Shown here piece after piece: positions 1 through 7,265 of a DNA stretch of 64,000 nucleotides. The stretch lies in the IMG/VR virus record IMGVR_UViG_3300047476_000792, positions 1 through 64,000 of that record; one strand, 5' to 3'. Every line of letters starts with the position of its first letter. Positions within the stretch are counted from its first letter, which is position 1. The notes beneath the pieces were generated by a model. It was not told where the DNA came from and made no database searches. It was given only the letters and a program-made list of their open reading frames with translations. Both the position numbers and the translations under genes were made by a program. Origin of the DNA: a virus.

Positions 1-155
1 AAAAGTTCATAGACGGTAACACTACTATTTTAGGAAGACTTAAAATTGATACCAAAGATTTTTCTTCAGATGATTACCCCGAAACTATCCTATTCAACGA
101 TGGACAGGGTGGAGAATATACTATATATGAAACATCTTCGAAAGATAAAAAATGA
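1..155 (+). CDS. 3' end of an unrecognised protein (partial)
   Basis: An open frame enters from the left edge (first full codon at base 3) and ends in TGA at 153-155, overlapping the next start codon by the usual ATGA arrangement. About 50 C-terminal residues are visible, ending SSKDKK, with no motif I recognise. The coupling to the next gene shows that the plus-strand operon begins upstream of the window. Confidence 0.6.
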   Translation, partial: KFIDGNTTILGRLKIDTKDFSSDDYPETILFNDGQGGEYTIYETSSKDKK

Positions 156-949
156 GTTATAAACCTACATTACTAATTGAGCCTGATCTTTTCTATGAAG
201 ACGAGATTCAGGATACTAAGTCTATAATGGCTAAATACTTCGAAATCGAGGAGATAGACCCTTCTAGGCTTCAAGTCCCGTCTCTTGTAGGGAAAGAGTT
301 CAGAACGAGCCTTAATATGGCAAGGCGGATGCTTGTGAATACCAAACCGTATGACTGTACTTCATGGGTTCCGCATCTTCGGGAATTTATGATTTTTCCT
401 CACACTCTTCAATTTAATGAATTGGGATTCTTCGATAAGTTTTTCGAAAGTCATGAATATCCTATATTCATTCGCCCTAACAATGGATATAAAACATTTA
501 GTGGACAAGTGTTCTATGCTAAACACGAATTCGATAAAGAATATAAATGGTTAAAACAACAAAACGTAGGAGATGATCTTCTTTGTATGTACAATACAAA
601 TCCTGAAATTATTGCTGACGAGTATCGGTGTGTTTTTATTGATCATAAGTTGGTTGATATGTCCCGTTATATGCAATACGGAGAGAAGAATGTTCTGCAC
701 TATTTTGATGAAGAAATCAAAACTTTTGCAGAAAAAGTTCTCGAAAGATTGCAAGATTCGGGATATATTCTAAATATCCCGAATCTTGTGATAGATGTTG
801 CTAATTTCAAACACTGTGTATTCAAACAACCAGCACTAATCGAAATTAATATGTTCGAAACCGCAAGTTTCTATGCATGTGATTTGGATAAAATATACTC
901 TGCATGGCAACAACAGATTTTTAAATCTAATGAAAACGATACCAACTAA
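152..949 (+). CDS. ATP-grasp protein, R2K-like
   Basis: A 265-aa protein resembling the R2K/DUF4343 group of ATP-grasp enzymes, which are predicted ATP-dependent carboxylate-amine ligases often found in phages and conflict loci. Visible family marks are a central IFIRPNNGYKTFSG segment (nucleotide-binding beta strand), IADEYRCVFIDHKLVDMSRY, and the C-terminal metal-site region PALIEINMFETASFYACD. The start overlaps the preceding stop (ATGA) and the end overlaps the NADAR gene by 20 nt, so the two are probably co-translated. The substrate cannot be told from sequence. Family call fairly sure, exact reaction unknown. Confidence 0.7.
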   Translation: MSYKPTLLIEPDLFYEDEIQDTKSIMAKYFEIEEIDPSRLQVPSLVGKEFRTSLNMARRMLVNTKPYDCTSWVPHLREFMIFPHTLQFNELGFFDKFFESHEYPIFIRPNNGYKTFSGQVFYAKHEFDKEYKWLKQQNVGDDLLCMYNTNPEIIADEYRCVFIDHKLVDMSRYMQYGEKNVLHYFDEEIKTFAEKVLERLQDSGYILNIPNLVIDVANFKHCVFKQPALIEINMFETASFYACDLDKIYSAWQQQIFKSNENDTN

Positions 950-1571
950 TATAAACGACAACCCTTGGGGTTACGTATTAAAAAATAATATTCTAGCCTT
1001 TTATACCGGACCATTCTCACAGTGGTTTGGATCATTTAAGAATCAGTCCGCACCATTCACTATTAACTTGGATCAATGTGTAGCTGTATATCCATTCGAA
1101 ACTGATTATTATTTTATTGATACTCAAAGATTCTTTGACTATTATGATACCCCCGACAAACCATATGAATTGAAATTTAATACTGCTGAACAAGCAATGA
1201 TGTTTGGCAAGGCTATCTTGTTTCACGATTACGAAACGGCAGACCAGATCTTATTAACCTCTGATGCCAAAACACAAAAAGAATTAGGACGACAAGTTAA
1301 GAATTATAATGATGAATTATGGCCAAAACGTCGTCTTAAATGGGTCACAAAAGTCAATTATCAAAAGTTCAAGCAAAACCCAGAATTAAAGGATTTCTTG
1401 GTTAATACTTGTAAAAATTATATATTGGTAGAAGCGAGCCCGTATGATAGAATATGGGGTATAGGAACTTCTACAAAAGACGAAGATACATTCAACGTTG
1501 ACGCTTGGAATGGTCAAAATCTTTTAGGAAAAGCGTTGATGCGCGTTAGAGACATGTTAGAAAATGAGTAA
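930..1571 (+). CDS. NADAR-family N-glycosidase/ADP-ribose hydrolase
   Basis: A 213-aa NADAR (YbiA-like) protein. Family motifs are FNTAEQAMMFGKA (residues about 90-105), ELGRQVKNY, LVEASPYDRIWGIG and the C-terminal WNGQNLLGKALMRVR, covering the whole expected fold. Characterised NADAR proteins hydrolyse N-glycosidic bonds, including removal of ADP-ribose from guanine bases in DNA, so a phage copy could undo host DNA ADP-ribosylation of the DarT type; that role is inference. The ATG at 930 is preferred over an upstream in-frame codon because the encoded protein then begins at the NADAR domain and overlaps the ATP-grasp stop by only 20 nt. A second NADAR gene lies at 21331. Confidence 0.82.
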   Translation: MKTIPTNINDNPWGYVLKNNILAFYTGPFSQWFGSFKNQSAPFTINLDQCVAVYPFETDYYFIDTQRFFDYYDTPDKPYELKFNTAEQAMMFGKAILFHDYETADQILLTSDAKTQKELGRQVKNYNDELWPKRRLKWVTKVNYQKFKQNPELKDFLVNTCKNYILVEASPYDRIWGIGTSTKDEDTFNVDAWNGQNLLGKALMRVRDMLENE

Positions 1572-1574
1572 AAT

Positions 1575-1739
1575 ATGAAATTATTAGAAATTATCTGCAA
1601 TTTAATAACGGTGCCCATTAAAATTATTATCGCTCCGCCATTAACGATAATTGCTCTGGTAGGCTTACTCACAGGTTACGAGGAGCCCGCATATATCATG
1701 GGGAAAGTTTTGTTTGAAAGATGGTTCGATTTCGAATGA
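1575..1739 (+). CDS. small membrane protein, 54 aa
   Basis: A short frame in the gap between NADAR and SLOG genes starts in the typical local context (AAAATATG) three bases after the previous stop and ends one base before the next ATG. Residues about 7-34 (ITVPIKIIIAPPLTIIALVG) form one hydrophobic, probably membrane-spanning segment; the C-terminus is charged. No homologue recognised. Tight packing on both sides is the main reason to believe it is a gene. Confidence 0.55.
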   Translation: MKLLEIICNLITVPIKIIIAPPLTIIALVGLLTGYEEPAYIMGKVLFERWFDFE

Positions 1740-1740
1740 T

Positions 1741-2262
1741 ATGAACAAGATTTATGCCGGAATTGGAAGTCGCGCCTGCCCTCCTGAAAAACTCCATGAA
1801 TGTATGCTATATGCAATGAAGTTAGCTATTCTAGGCTATACCCTCCGTTCGGGTGGTGCAGAGGGATGCGATCAAGGATTTGAGGTCGGTTGTACTCTAA
1901 ATTATGGTCAAAAAGAAATATATCTGCCTTGGAAAGATTTTAATAAAAATAAATCCCCTTTATATGATGTATGTGATGATGCATTAAAAATGGCGGAGCG
2001 GTTTCACCCTAATTGGAAAAGATTAACGGAACCTGTTCGAAAACTCATGGCACGTAATTGTTATCAAGTTATGGGAAAAGATTTAAAAACTCCTGTCGAT
2101 TTTATTGTCTGTTGGACTGAAAATGCAGAAGTGAAGGGTGGTACTGCACAAGCCCTCCGTATAGCTCAAGAGTATAATATAAGAGTATATAATATTGCCG
2201 ATCCTAGGCAACAGAATGGGCTTGACAGTTTTATATTATGGAGTAGTGTAGAAAATGAATAA
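1741..2262 (+). CDS. SLOG-family (DprA/TIR-associated-like) nucleotide-binding protein
   Basis: A 173-aa protein with the SLOG Rossmann-like signature: YAGIGSRACP at the N-terminus, LRSGGAEGCDQGFE (phosphate-binding glycines with the acidic residue), and VKGGTAQALRIA near the C-terminus. SLOG proteins bind nucleotides or nucleotide-derived signals; phage members are usually annotated DprA-like. ATG at 1741 is chosen because the family fold starts at once after it (MNKIYAGIGSR); an in-frame upstream start would add nine residues overlapping the preceding small gene. The end overlaps the HNH-ligase gene by 8 nt. Confidence 0.75.
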   Translation: MNKIYAGIGSRACPPEKLHECMLYAMKLAILGYTLRSGGAEGCDQGFEVGCTLNYGQKEIYLPWKDFNKNKSPLYDVCDDALKMAERFHPNWKRLTEPVRKLMARNCYQVMGKDLKTPVDFIVCWTENAEVKGGTAQALRIAQEYNIRVYNIADPRQQNGLDSFILWSSVENE

Positions 2263-3289
2263 TTTATTATTAACCCGTGACGATTTTAGAGAAGGTGTCT
2301 TTCGTAGGGATGATCATACCTGTGTGATGTGCGGCAATCCAGCCCAAGATGCCCACCATATTTTGGAGCGAAGACTTTTTCCTGATGGCGGTTACTACAT
2401 CGACAATGGCGCTTCATTATGTGCTAATTGTCACCTGAAAGCAGAAACAACAGAAATTTCTGTGGAAGAAATTCGTGAAAAATTAGGAATCAAAAAGAAA
2501 GTTCTTCCCCCTCATTTTTATACTGATGTAGTATATACTAAATGGGGTGATACTATTATGTCTAATGGGAGACGTACTCCGGGTGAATTATTTCATGATG
2601 AAAGCGTTCAAAAGATTTTAAAAGCAGGTAACATGCTGGACCGATATACCCAATATGTTAAGTACCCAAGGACGTACCACGTTCCTTGGAGTGGTTACAT
2701 GGGCGAAGATGACCGTATCCAACGTGATATGTCTATTTTCAACAATGAAATAGTCGTCACATCCAAATTAGATGGTGAGAATACTACAATGTATAATGAT
2801 TATATTCATGCTCGTAGTGTGGACGGAAATAGCCATTGGACTCAATCTTGGGTAAAACAATTACATTCTACTATTGCATTTGACATCCCACCTCATTGGC
2901 GAATCTGCGGTGAAAATATGTTCGCAAAACATTCTATAAAATATGATAATCTTAAATCGTATTTTTATGTGTTCAGTATCTGGAATGAGAAGAATATTTG
3001 TCTGTCTTGGGATGACACCCTTGAATGGGCCGAATTATTAGGTTTACAAACAGTTCCGGTTCTTTACCGAGGGACATGGAAAGATAAACCTGAAAAACTT
3101 CATGAGCATATATGGGAGAAAAAGATTGACGAAAGCAAGAATGAAGGCTATGTTATACGAAACGCAGGAGAATTCTCTTATGGTCAATTCCGAACAAATA
3201 CAATGAAGTATGTTCGTAAAAACCATGTAACAACTTCCTCACATTGGAAATTTGAAAAAATAGAACAGAACGAACTAAATTATGAGTGA
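2255..3289 (+). CDS. HNH endonuclease-RNA ligase fusion
   Basis: A 344-aa two-domain protein. Residues about 14-65 are an HNH nuclease: CVMC (C23, C26), AHHI (H34, H35), N51 and CANCH (C56, C59). Residues about 135-335 are an Rnl2-type RNA ligase: nucleotidyl-acceptor motif I TSKLDGEN with K171, motif III FYVFSIW, motif IV EGYVIRN (E297) and motif V MKYVRK (K318). A stand-alone ligase would begin near residue 100, so the HNH is a true N-terminal addition in the same frame. With the P-loop kinase at 4463 and HAD protein at 9542 it could form an RNA-repair set resembling T4 Pnkp/Rnl. What the nuclease domain cuts is unknown. Confidence 0.85.
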   Translation: MNNLLLTRDDFREGVFRRDDHTCVMCGNPAQDAHHILERRLFPDGGYYIDNGASLCANCHLKAETTEISVEEIREKLGIKKKVLPPHFYTDVVYTKWGDTIMSNGRRTPGELFHDESVQKILKAGNMLDRYTQYVKYPRTYHVPWSGYMGEDDRIQRDMSIFNNEIVVTSKLDGENTTMYNDYIHARSVDGNSHWTQSWVKQLHSTIAFDIPPHWRICGENMFAKHSIKYDNLKSYFYVFSIWNEKNICLSWDDTLEWAELLGLQTVPVLYRGTWKDKPEKLHEHIWEKKIDESKNEGYVIRNAGEFSYGQFRTNTMKYVRKNHVTTSSHWKFEKIEQNELNYE

Positions 3290-3572
3290 AGTAATATATG
3301 TGTGTCAGTACTGTGAGAATTCTTGGCCTAGCACTGATAAATGGTACTGTCAATTTTGTGGGACTCCTTATCGAGTAACAAAAACTATTGAAAATAAAGA
3401 TAATATGAATAAAGAATTAAACGGAACCTGGAAACAATTCAAATCATCCATTAACGATGAACAAACAATTGCTCTCTTAAAAAAAATAGACGAAAAAGCT
3501 ACAGAAAATTTAAACAATGCATCTAGAAACTCAACCGTAAAAATTATGAAAAAGAATAAACTAATTCCGTAA
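3282..3572 (+). CDS. zinc-ribbon protein
   Basis: A 96-aa protein with a small N-terminal zinc ribbon (CQYCENSW then CQFCGTPY, two CxxC pairs 14 residues apart) and a charged, probably helical C-terminal half. It overlaps the ligase gene by 8 nt at its start and the minus-strand homing endonuclease by 12 nt at its end. Possibly a nucleic-acid-binding partner of its neighbour; no function can be assigned. Confidence 0.7.
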   Translation: MSEVIYVCQYCENSWPSTDKWYCQFCGTPYRVTKTIENKDNMNKELNGTWKQFKSSINDEQTIALLKKIDEKATENLNNASRNSTVKIMKKNKLIP

Positions 3573-4445
3573 TAATTTATTTCTAAATTCTACAACAACA
3601 TCATTAGCCTCCTCTTCAGTATTAAATCGTCCCAGAAAATGACTTTTTTTAGAAACCTGAACGATTGCAACCCACTTATTTTGAGAAGTGTCAAAACTCA
3701 CTCCTCTATATTTTGAAGTCTTTTTAATGGTTGATTTAGCCCTAGCATCTAATATACAATATATATCATATTTTCTCTCAAGCCTTATTCCCTCAGAATT
3801 ATTATATAAATAATCGCCTAATATTTTAATATCATGGCAATTTCGTATAGTCAATGCGGAATATCCGCTATTTTCTTTATCCACATAGACTGTTCGTATC
3901 TTATATCCAACTATGCCAAGACGAACCATCAGAGCCTCTATATCACACCAATCATATCCCCTACTAGCAGTTATACTAAAAAAGCTGACGCTTTTCCCCT
4001 TTATCGAGAAACACCCATCAGCATCAACCAGTCCTCTCCAAAAGTGTGAATGGTATTGTTCTGGGATATTTGACAGAACCATACTGGGTGATATTCGACT
4101 TTTATCAAGATAACCTAAATTAAATAGCCAATTACCTATTGACTTATCAAACATAATGGCATATAGTGCTGGCCCATCACGAATAACTCTTCCATATTTA
4201 TTTGTATGTGTTTTAGGCTTTATTTCGTGACATATCCACGGTTTTTCAATAGAAAAATTCTTCATTAATTCGAAAAAGTAATAAAAATCCTCTGCATTAT
4301 TATTAAAATATGGATAATATATTTTATGAAATTTCATCTTATGCGCTTTTAAACACCCGTCGCCCCATAAAAAACCCAAACAATATGCTATAATCTCAGG
4401 ATTAGAGAAAGAATTAAAAGTAATATTTGTATTAGCCTTGACCAT
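3561..4445 (-). CDS. LAGLIDADG homing endonuclease with C-terminal AP2 domain
   Basis: A 294-aa protein with two LAGLIDADG helices, AYCLGFLWGDGCL (residues about 20-32) and HFWRGLVDADGCF (about 138-150), enough for a monomeric DNA endonuclease, followed by a C-terminal AP2-type DNA-binding module (STIKKTSKYRGVSFD, W-IVQVSKKSHFLGRFNTEEEA). It lies antisense between two plus-strand genes, as free-standing phage homing endonucleases do. A late-type promoter (TGTAAATA, 6 nt before the ATG) precedes it. AP2 domains are more usual on HNH endonucleases, so the combination with LAGLIDADG deserves notice. Confidence 0.88.
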   Translation of the reverse strand: MVKANTNITFNSFSNPEIIAYCLGFLWGDGCLKAHKMKFHKIYYPYFNNNAEDFYYFFELMKNFSIEKPWICHEIKPKTHTNKYGRVIRDGPALYAIMFDKSIGNWLFNLGYLDKSRISPSMVLSNIPEQYHSHFWRGLVDADGCFSIKGKSVSFFSITASRGYDWCDIEALMVRLGIVGYKIRTVYVDKENSGYSALTIRNCHDIKILGDYLYNNSEGIRLERKYDIYCILDARAKSTIKKTSKYRGVSFDTSQNKWVAIVQVSKKSHFLGRFNTEEEANDVVVEFRNKLLRN

Positions 4446-4459
4446 AGTAAGTATTTACA
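4446..4459 (-). promoter_or_regulatory. late-type promoter, leaderless, for homing endonuclease
   Basis: On the minus strand TGTAAATA is followed by six bases (CTTACT) and the ATG at 4445. It resembles the T4 late core TATAAATA recognised with gp55, and recurs at the same distance before six other minus-strand genes here. Confidence 0.5.
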
Positions 4460-4462
4460 TAA

Positions 4463-4942
4463 ATGAACAACAAAACAGAAAAAAAATTATATATCCTACA
4501 AGGAATAACAGGGAGTGGTAAAACAACCAAAGCTCATACCTTAACAGATTCCGCGTATATATGCGAAGCGGACCAATATTGGTTAAATTGCGCGGGGGAT
4601 TATTTATTCGTTCCCTCAAAATTAGGCTGCGCACATAAATGGTGTCAAGATAAAGTGCGTCGTTTTATGTCCGAAGATATAAAAACTATCGTATGTTCAA
4701 ATACCAATCTTACGCCTAAAGAACGTAAACCGTATATCGACCTTGCAAAGGAGTATGATTATGATGTAGAACTTGTTCTGCCTGATTCTCCTTGGTTCCT
4801 GGATGTTCTTCCCCGTCTTCGTAATAAAACATTTACTGATGATGATGTATGGACGTTTGTACGGAAAAATACTCACGGGGTTCCTTTCGATTCTGTTAAG
4901 AAAATGATGGAACGCTGGGATGAAACTTTTAATATAGAATGA
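4463..4942 (+). CDS. P-loop kinase, polynucleotide-kinase-like
   Basis: A 159-aa P-loop protein of the AAA_33 / zeta-toxin / Pnk-like group. Walker A is GITGSGKTT (residues about 14-22); ICEADQYW resembles the conserved acidic substrate-site strand; IVCSNTNLTPKERKPYIDLA is the phosphoryl-transfer and lid region typical of NEDD4BP2-like nucleotide or polynucleotide kinases. It stands next to an RNA ligase, supporting a 5'-end-healing role, but substrate (RNA 5'-OH or nucleotide) is inferred. No phosphatase domain is attached; the HAD protein at 9542 may provide it. Confidence 0.72.
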   Translation: MNNKTEKKLYILQGITGSGKTTKAHTLTDSAYICEADQYWLNCAGDYLFVPSKLGCAHKWCQDKVRRFMSEDIKTIVCSNTNLTPKERKPYIDLAKEYDYDVELVLPDSPWFLDVLPRLRNKTFTDDDVWTFVRKNTHGVPFDSVKKMMERWDETFNIE

Positions 4943-5115
4943 AATATCAACCCCCTTTCAACCTAGAGATTTATGAACTAGGTGGGTGGCATAGCATAGA
5001 TGTTATACAAGAATTAGAGGATGCACTTTATATTGCATCCTCTTTTTGTAATAGTCTTGAAGGTTTACCAGAAGAAAGGGTTCGACTAATAGATAACAAT
5101 AATAAAGTTATCTAA
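4939..5115 (+). CDS. small hypothetical protein, 58 aa (possible)
   Basis: The frame starts by a perfect ATGA overlap with the preceding kinase gene and ends four bases into the convergent minus-strand gene. It encodes an acidic 58-aa protein with no recognised motif (begins MKYQPPFNLEIYEL). A strong terminator-like hairpin lies within it, which would cut its message about two thirds of the way through. Either a small gene with an internal attenuator, or a chance frame over the operon's 3' end. Confidence 0.4.
   Translation: MKYQPPFNLEIYELGGWHSIDVIQELEDALYIASSFCNSLEGLPEERVRLIDNNNKVI
5016..5047 (+). terminator. probable rho-independent terminator
   Basis: Perfect 10-bp stem AGAGGATGCA / TGCATCCTCT with an 8-nt loop, followed by a short T run, just where the plus-strand operon meets the convergent minus-strand operon. 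It overlaps the 58-aa frame at 4939. Confidence 0.6.
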
Positions 5116-5654
5116 ACAGTCCAAATCACTTTCTCAGAGTAGGGATTGGAAAATATAAATTTATTAGAAGTAAAGGATTTTCCGATTAAATCGGTTTCCA
5201 GATTTGTATAATATTTTCCAGTTCCTTTTTTTGCATAAAAAATTGTCGTATGTGGTTGGTAGTTCGGATAGGAGTTTCCAGGACAATCTAGTTCGGTTTT
5301 CACTTCTTGATGTAAATCGTGCAAATCCTTAGAAAGTATATCAAACTTCACAACATCAAATTTCTCATTTTCGAATAAAGAGATACCCTTAAATTTAAAT
5401 CTGCAAGGTCGTAAATTTATTGCATTATAGACATCATGCGGTTTATAACTCGGATCGATACCGTAGATCACAGTTCCATGTGTTTCCAATTCGATACCGT
5501 GTCCTGGTTCGTCGTCATATACATCACACGGACATATGGCTTCGTGAAGCTCTGTCATCTCTTCCGATAAGAAAGACATGTCTAGCATGAGGCATGACCA
5601 ACTTCTTATTGCAGAACCCTCTTCTATTATTTTATATAGTTCATCTAATTTCAT
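5112..5654 (-). CDS. 2H phosphoesterase (Acb1-like) with capsid-targeting-like N-terminus
   Basis: A 180-aa protein with the two HxT motifs of the 2H phosphoesterase fold: ETHGTVIYGI (H59, T61) and QPHTTIFYAK (H135, T137). Spacing and length resemble phage Acb1 (T4 57B), which hydrolyses cyclic nucleotide signals of CBASS immunity; LigT/CPDase-type RNA end processing is an alternative. Residues 1-13 (MKLDELYKIIEEG) match the N-terminal peptide of the next three genes and carry an (I)xE site suited to the T4-type prohead protease. It overlaps the neighbouring ART-like gene by four bases. Fold call strong; cyclic-nucleotide substrate inferred. Confidence 0.78.
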   Translation of the reverse strand: MKLDELYKIIEEGSAIRSWSCLMLDMSFLSEEMTELHEAICPCDVYDDEPGHGIELETHGTVIYGIDPSYKPHDVYNAINLRPCRFKFKGISLFENEKFDVVKFDILSKDLHDLHQEVKTELDCPGNSYPNYQPHTTIFYAKKGTGKYYTNLETDLIGKSFTSNKFIFSNPYSEKVIWTV

Positions 5655-6874
5655 TGTATAATTCTTTTCATTTCTATAACATCTTCGGGTGGTATGCGAA
5701 TTTCCCGCTCGGCTACGAGGAATTCGGAAGCATTCGTAGTTTTTATACGAGCTTCTACAATTCCTATATCACTGTAATCTATCTTAGAAAGCTTTTCAAC
5801 CCACTTATCTCCTTGTGTGTCCATAAACACAGGGTTTCGATAGACTGGAGAATCCATATACCACAGTGCAGTTAAATAAAACTCAATAGCATCTGCGGAA
5901 CTTTTCGGAGGAAACTCGCTACCCTTACGCCTTTTATACTGTTTTACAGTATTCTCAAAATTCGACGTTTCAGTGTTAGCAGAATACTTTTTAATATAAT
6001 CTATGAGTTTATCCATTCTATATTTTCCATTCGCAATAAGCCACATATGCTTCAGTGCAATCATTATCGATTGGCAAATATGTAAAGACAGAGAGAAGCT
6101 TATATCTCCTTTATAAGATGCTCCACCCAAGCCTCCTTTATCCGTTTTTGTATATTCTTTTTGAAAACCATTTTGAAATATATTTTTTATATCTATAGAT
6201 GCATGGTAGGCAATTTCTTCTTCTTGTAGATCTTCGGGGCGGAAGTTTCTTGAATCGTAATATTCACCTCTATTCCATTTGGTTAGAGTATTTATACGTT
6301 CTACGAATTCCTTAACCTCTTCTGTTTTATTTACTACTTCCTTTATTATAGCGAATATAGGAAGGAGACGATCCAATTCTTCAGCAGTAAATCCATAACC
6401 AACAGCACGATTCTCAAATTCAGTTATATTGTTTATTATATTTCTTAATGAATAGTTACTTTTTTCTTTGTCCAATACATCTATTATATCTCTTAGGATA
6501 TTCGGTATATATTCCGATATAAGCCTATATCTAAAATTTCCATCAGTAGATTCTCTAGCCATCTTTAGATAATTATCATAGTTAGCAAGCTCTTTACTGA
6601 ATACCGTTCTATATATATTATCTTCGAACATTCTGTTATGAAGTTCCTTGACAGACTTTATAAAATATGAATCAATATCCAATGCATCGATATCATTAGA
6701 AATAAAATCTTCTTCTTGGAGAATCTTCTGTATGAATTGTTGAGTCAATGCGCCTATCTCTTTAAGCTTCTTACTAATAATATTAAATCCATTTTCATAT
6801 GATTCAGCCGGAAGTTTGGCCTCTTTTATGATATCCAAACGAATCAATGATTGTAATAATTCTTGTAGTTTCAT
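5651..6874 (-). CDS. ADP-ribosyltransferase-like protein with capsid-targeting-like N-terminus
   Basis: A 407-aa protein. The first 19 residues (MKLQELLQSLIRLDIIKEA) look like a capsid-targeting peptide with a gp21-type site IKE|A. Residues about 25-220 are helical with no recognised family. The C-terminal half resembles an ART fold: IAYHASIDIKNIFQNGF, GGLGGASYKGDISFSLS, and VAEREIRIPPEDVI, which could supply the H/R, S-x-S and E positions. T4 Alt is a packaged ADP-ribosyltransferase with such a tag, so a similar injected enzyme is plausible. ART assignment rests on motif reading alone. Confidence 0.55.
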   Translation of the reverse strand: MKLQELLQSLIRLDIIKEAKLPAESYENGFNIISKKLKEIGALTQQFIQKILQEEDFISNDIDALDIDSYFIKSVKELHNRMFEDNIYRTVFSKELANYDNYLKMARESTDGNFRYRLISEYIPNILRDIIDVLDKEKSNYSLRNIINNITEFENRAVGYGFTAEELDRLLPIFAIIKEVVNKTEEVKEFVERINTLTKWNRGEYYDSRNFRPEDLQEEEIAYHASIDIKNIFQNGFQKEYTKTDKGGLGGASYKGDISFSLSLHICQSIMIALKHMWLIANGKYRMDKLIDYIKKYSANTETSNFENTVKQYKRRKGSEFPPKSSADAIEFYLTALWYMDSPVYRNPVFMDTQGDKWVEKLSKIDYSDIGIVEARIKTTNASEFLVAEREIRIPPEDVIEMKRIIQ

Positions 6875-7263
6875 AAAATCTCTTCTTCTACGGATATATA
6901 CTCTGGTGGTATGGCTTTGAATGCTACATAACTAAATCCATCGAATACTATATTATATATATTCATACTATTCACAGGAATAGCCACCTTTAACATAGTT
7001 AGCGACTCATCTTCATCATATTCATCTCCTAACCAGTTCATAAGTGCATCCTCTGCCGTATCTTTATCCTCGAAAAGATATATAGCATCTCGGTCTTCTC
7101 CTATTTTGTTGGAACGCTCCCCTATTGCTGGAACCAGCCCCTTTCTCATAATACTTGGAAGATTTTCATGTCTAGTTATATGAAAAAACTCCATTTTATC
7201 TATGGTTTCTTCCTTTATAGTTATCGGTATATTGATTAAATCAAACAGTTCTTGTAGTTTCAT
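6871..7263 (-). CDS. small ART-fold protein with capsid-targeting-like N-terminus
   Basis: A 130-aa protein starting MKLQELFDLINIPITIKEE, whose first seven residues are nearly identical to the neighbour and whose IKE site falls at the same residue (18). The rest reads like a compact ART-fold domain: FFHITRHENLPSIMRKGLVP (His plus the typical helix after strand 1), AIYLFEDKDTAED (Tyr region) and KAIPPEYISVEEE (final strand and Glu). This pattern recalls DarT/KptA-like H-Y-E ARTs. It overlaps the larger ART-like gene by four bases. Target (DNA, RNA or protein) unknown. Confidence 0.6.
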   Translation of the reverse strand: MKLQELFDLINIPITIKEETIDKMEFFHITRHENLPSIMRKGLVPAIGERSNKIGEDRDAIYLFEDKDTAEDALMNWLGDEYDEDESLTMLKVAIPVNSMNIYNIVFDGFSYVAFKAIPPEYISVEEEIL

Positions 7264-7265
7264 AA

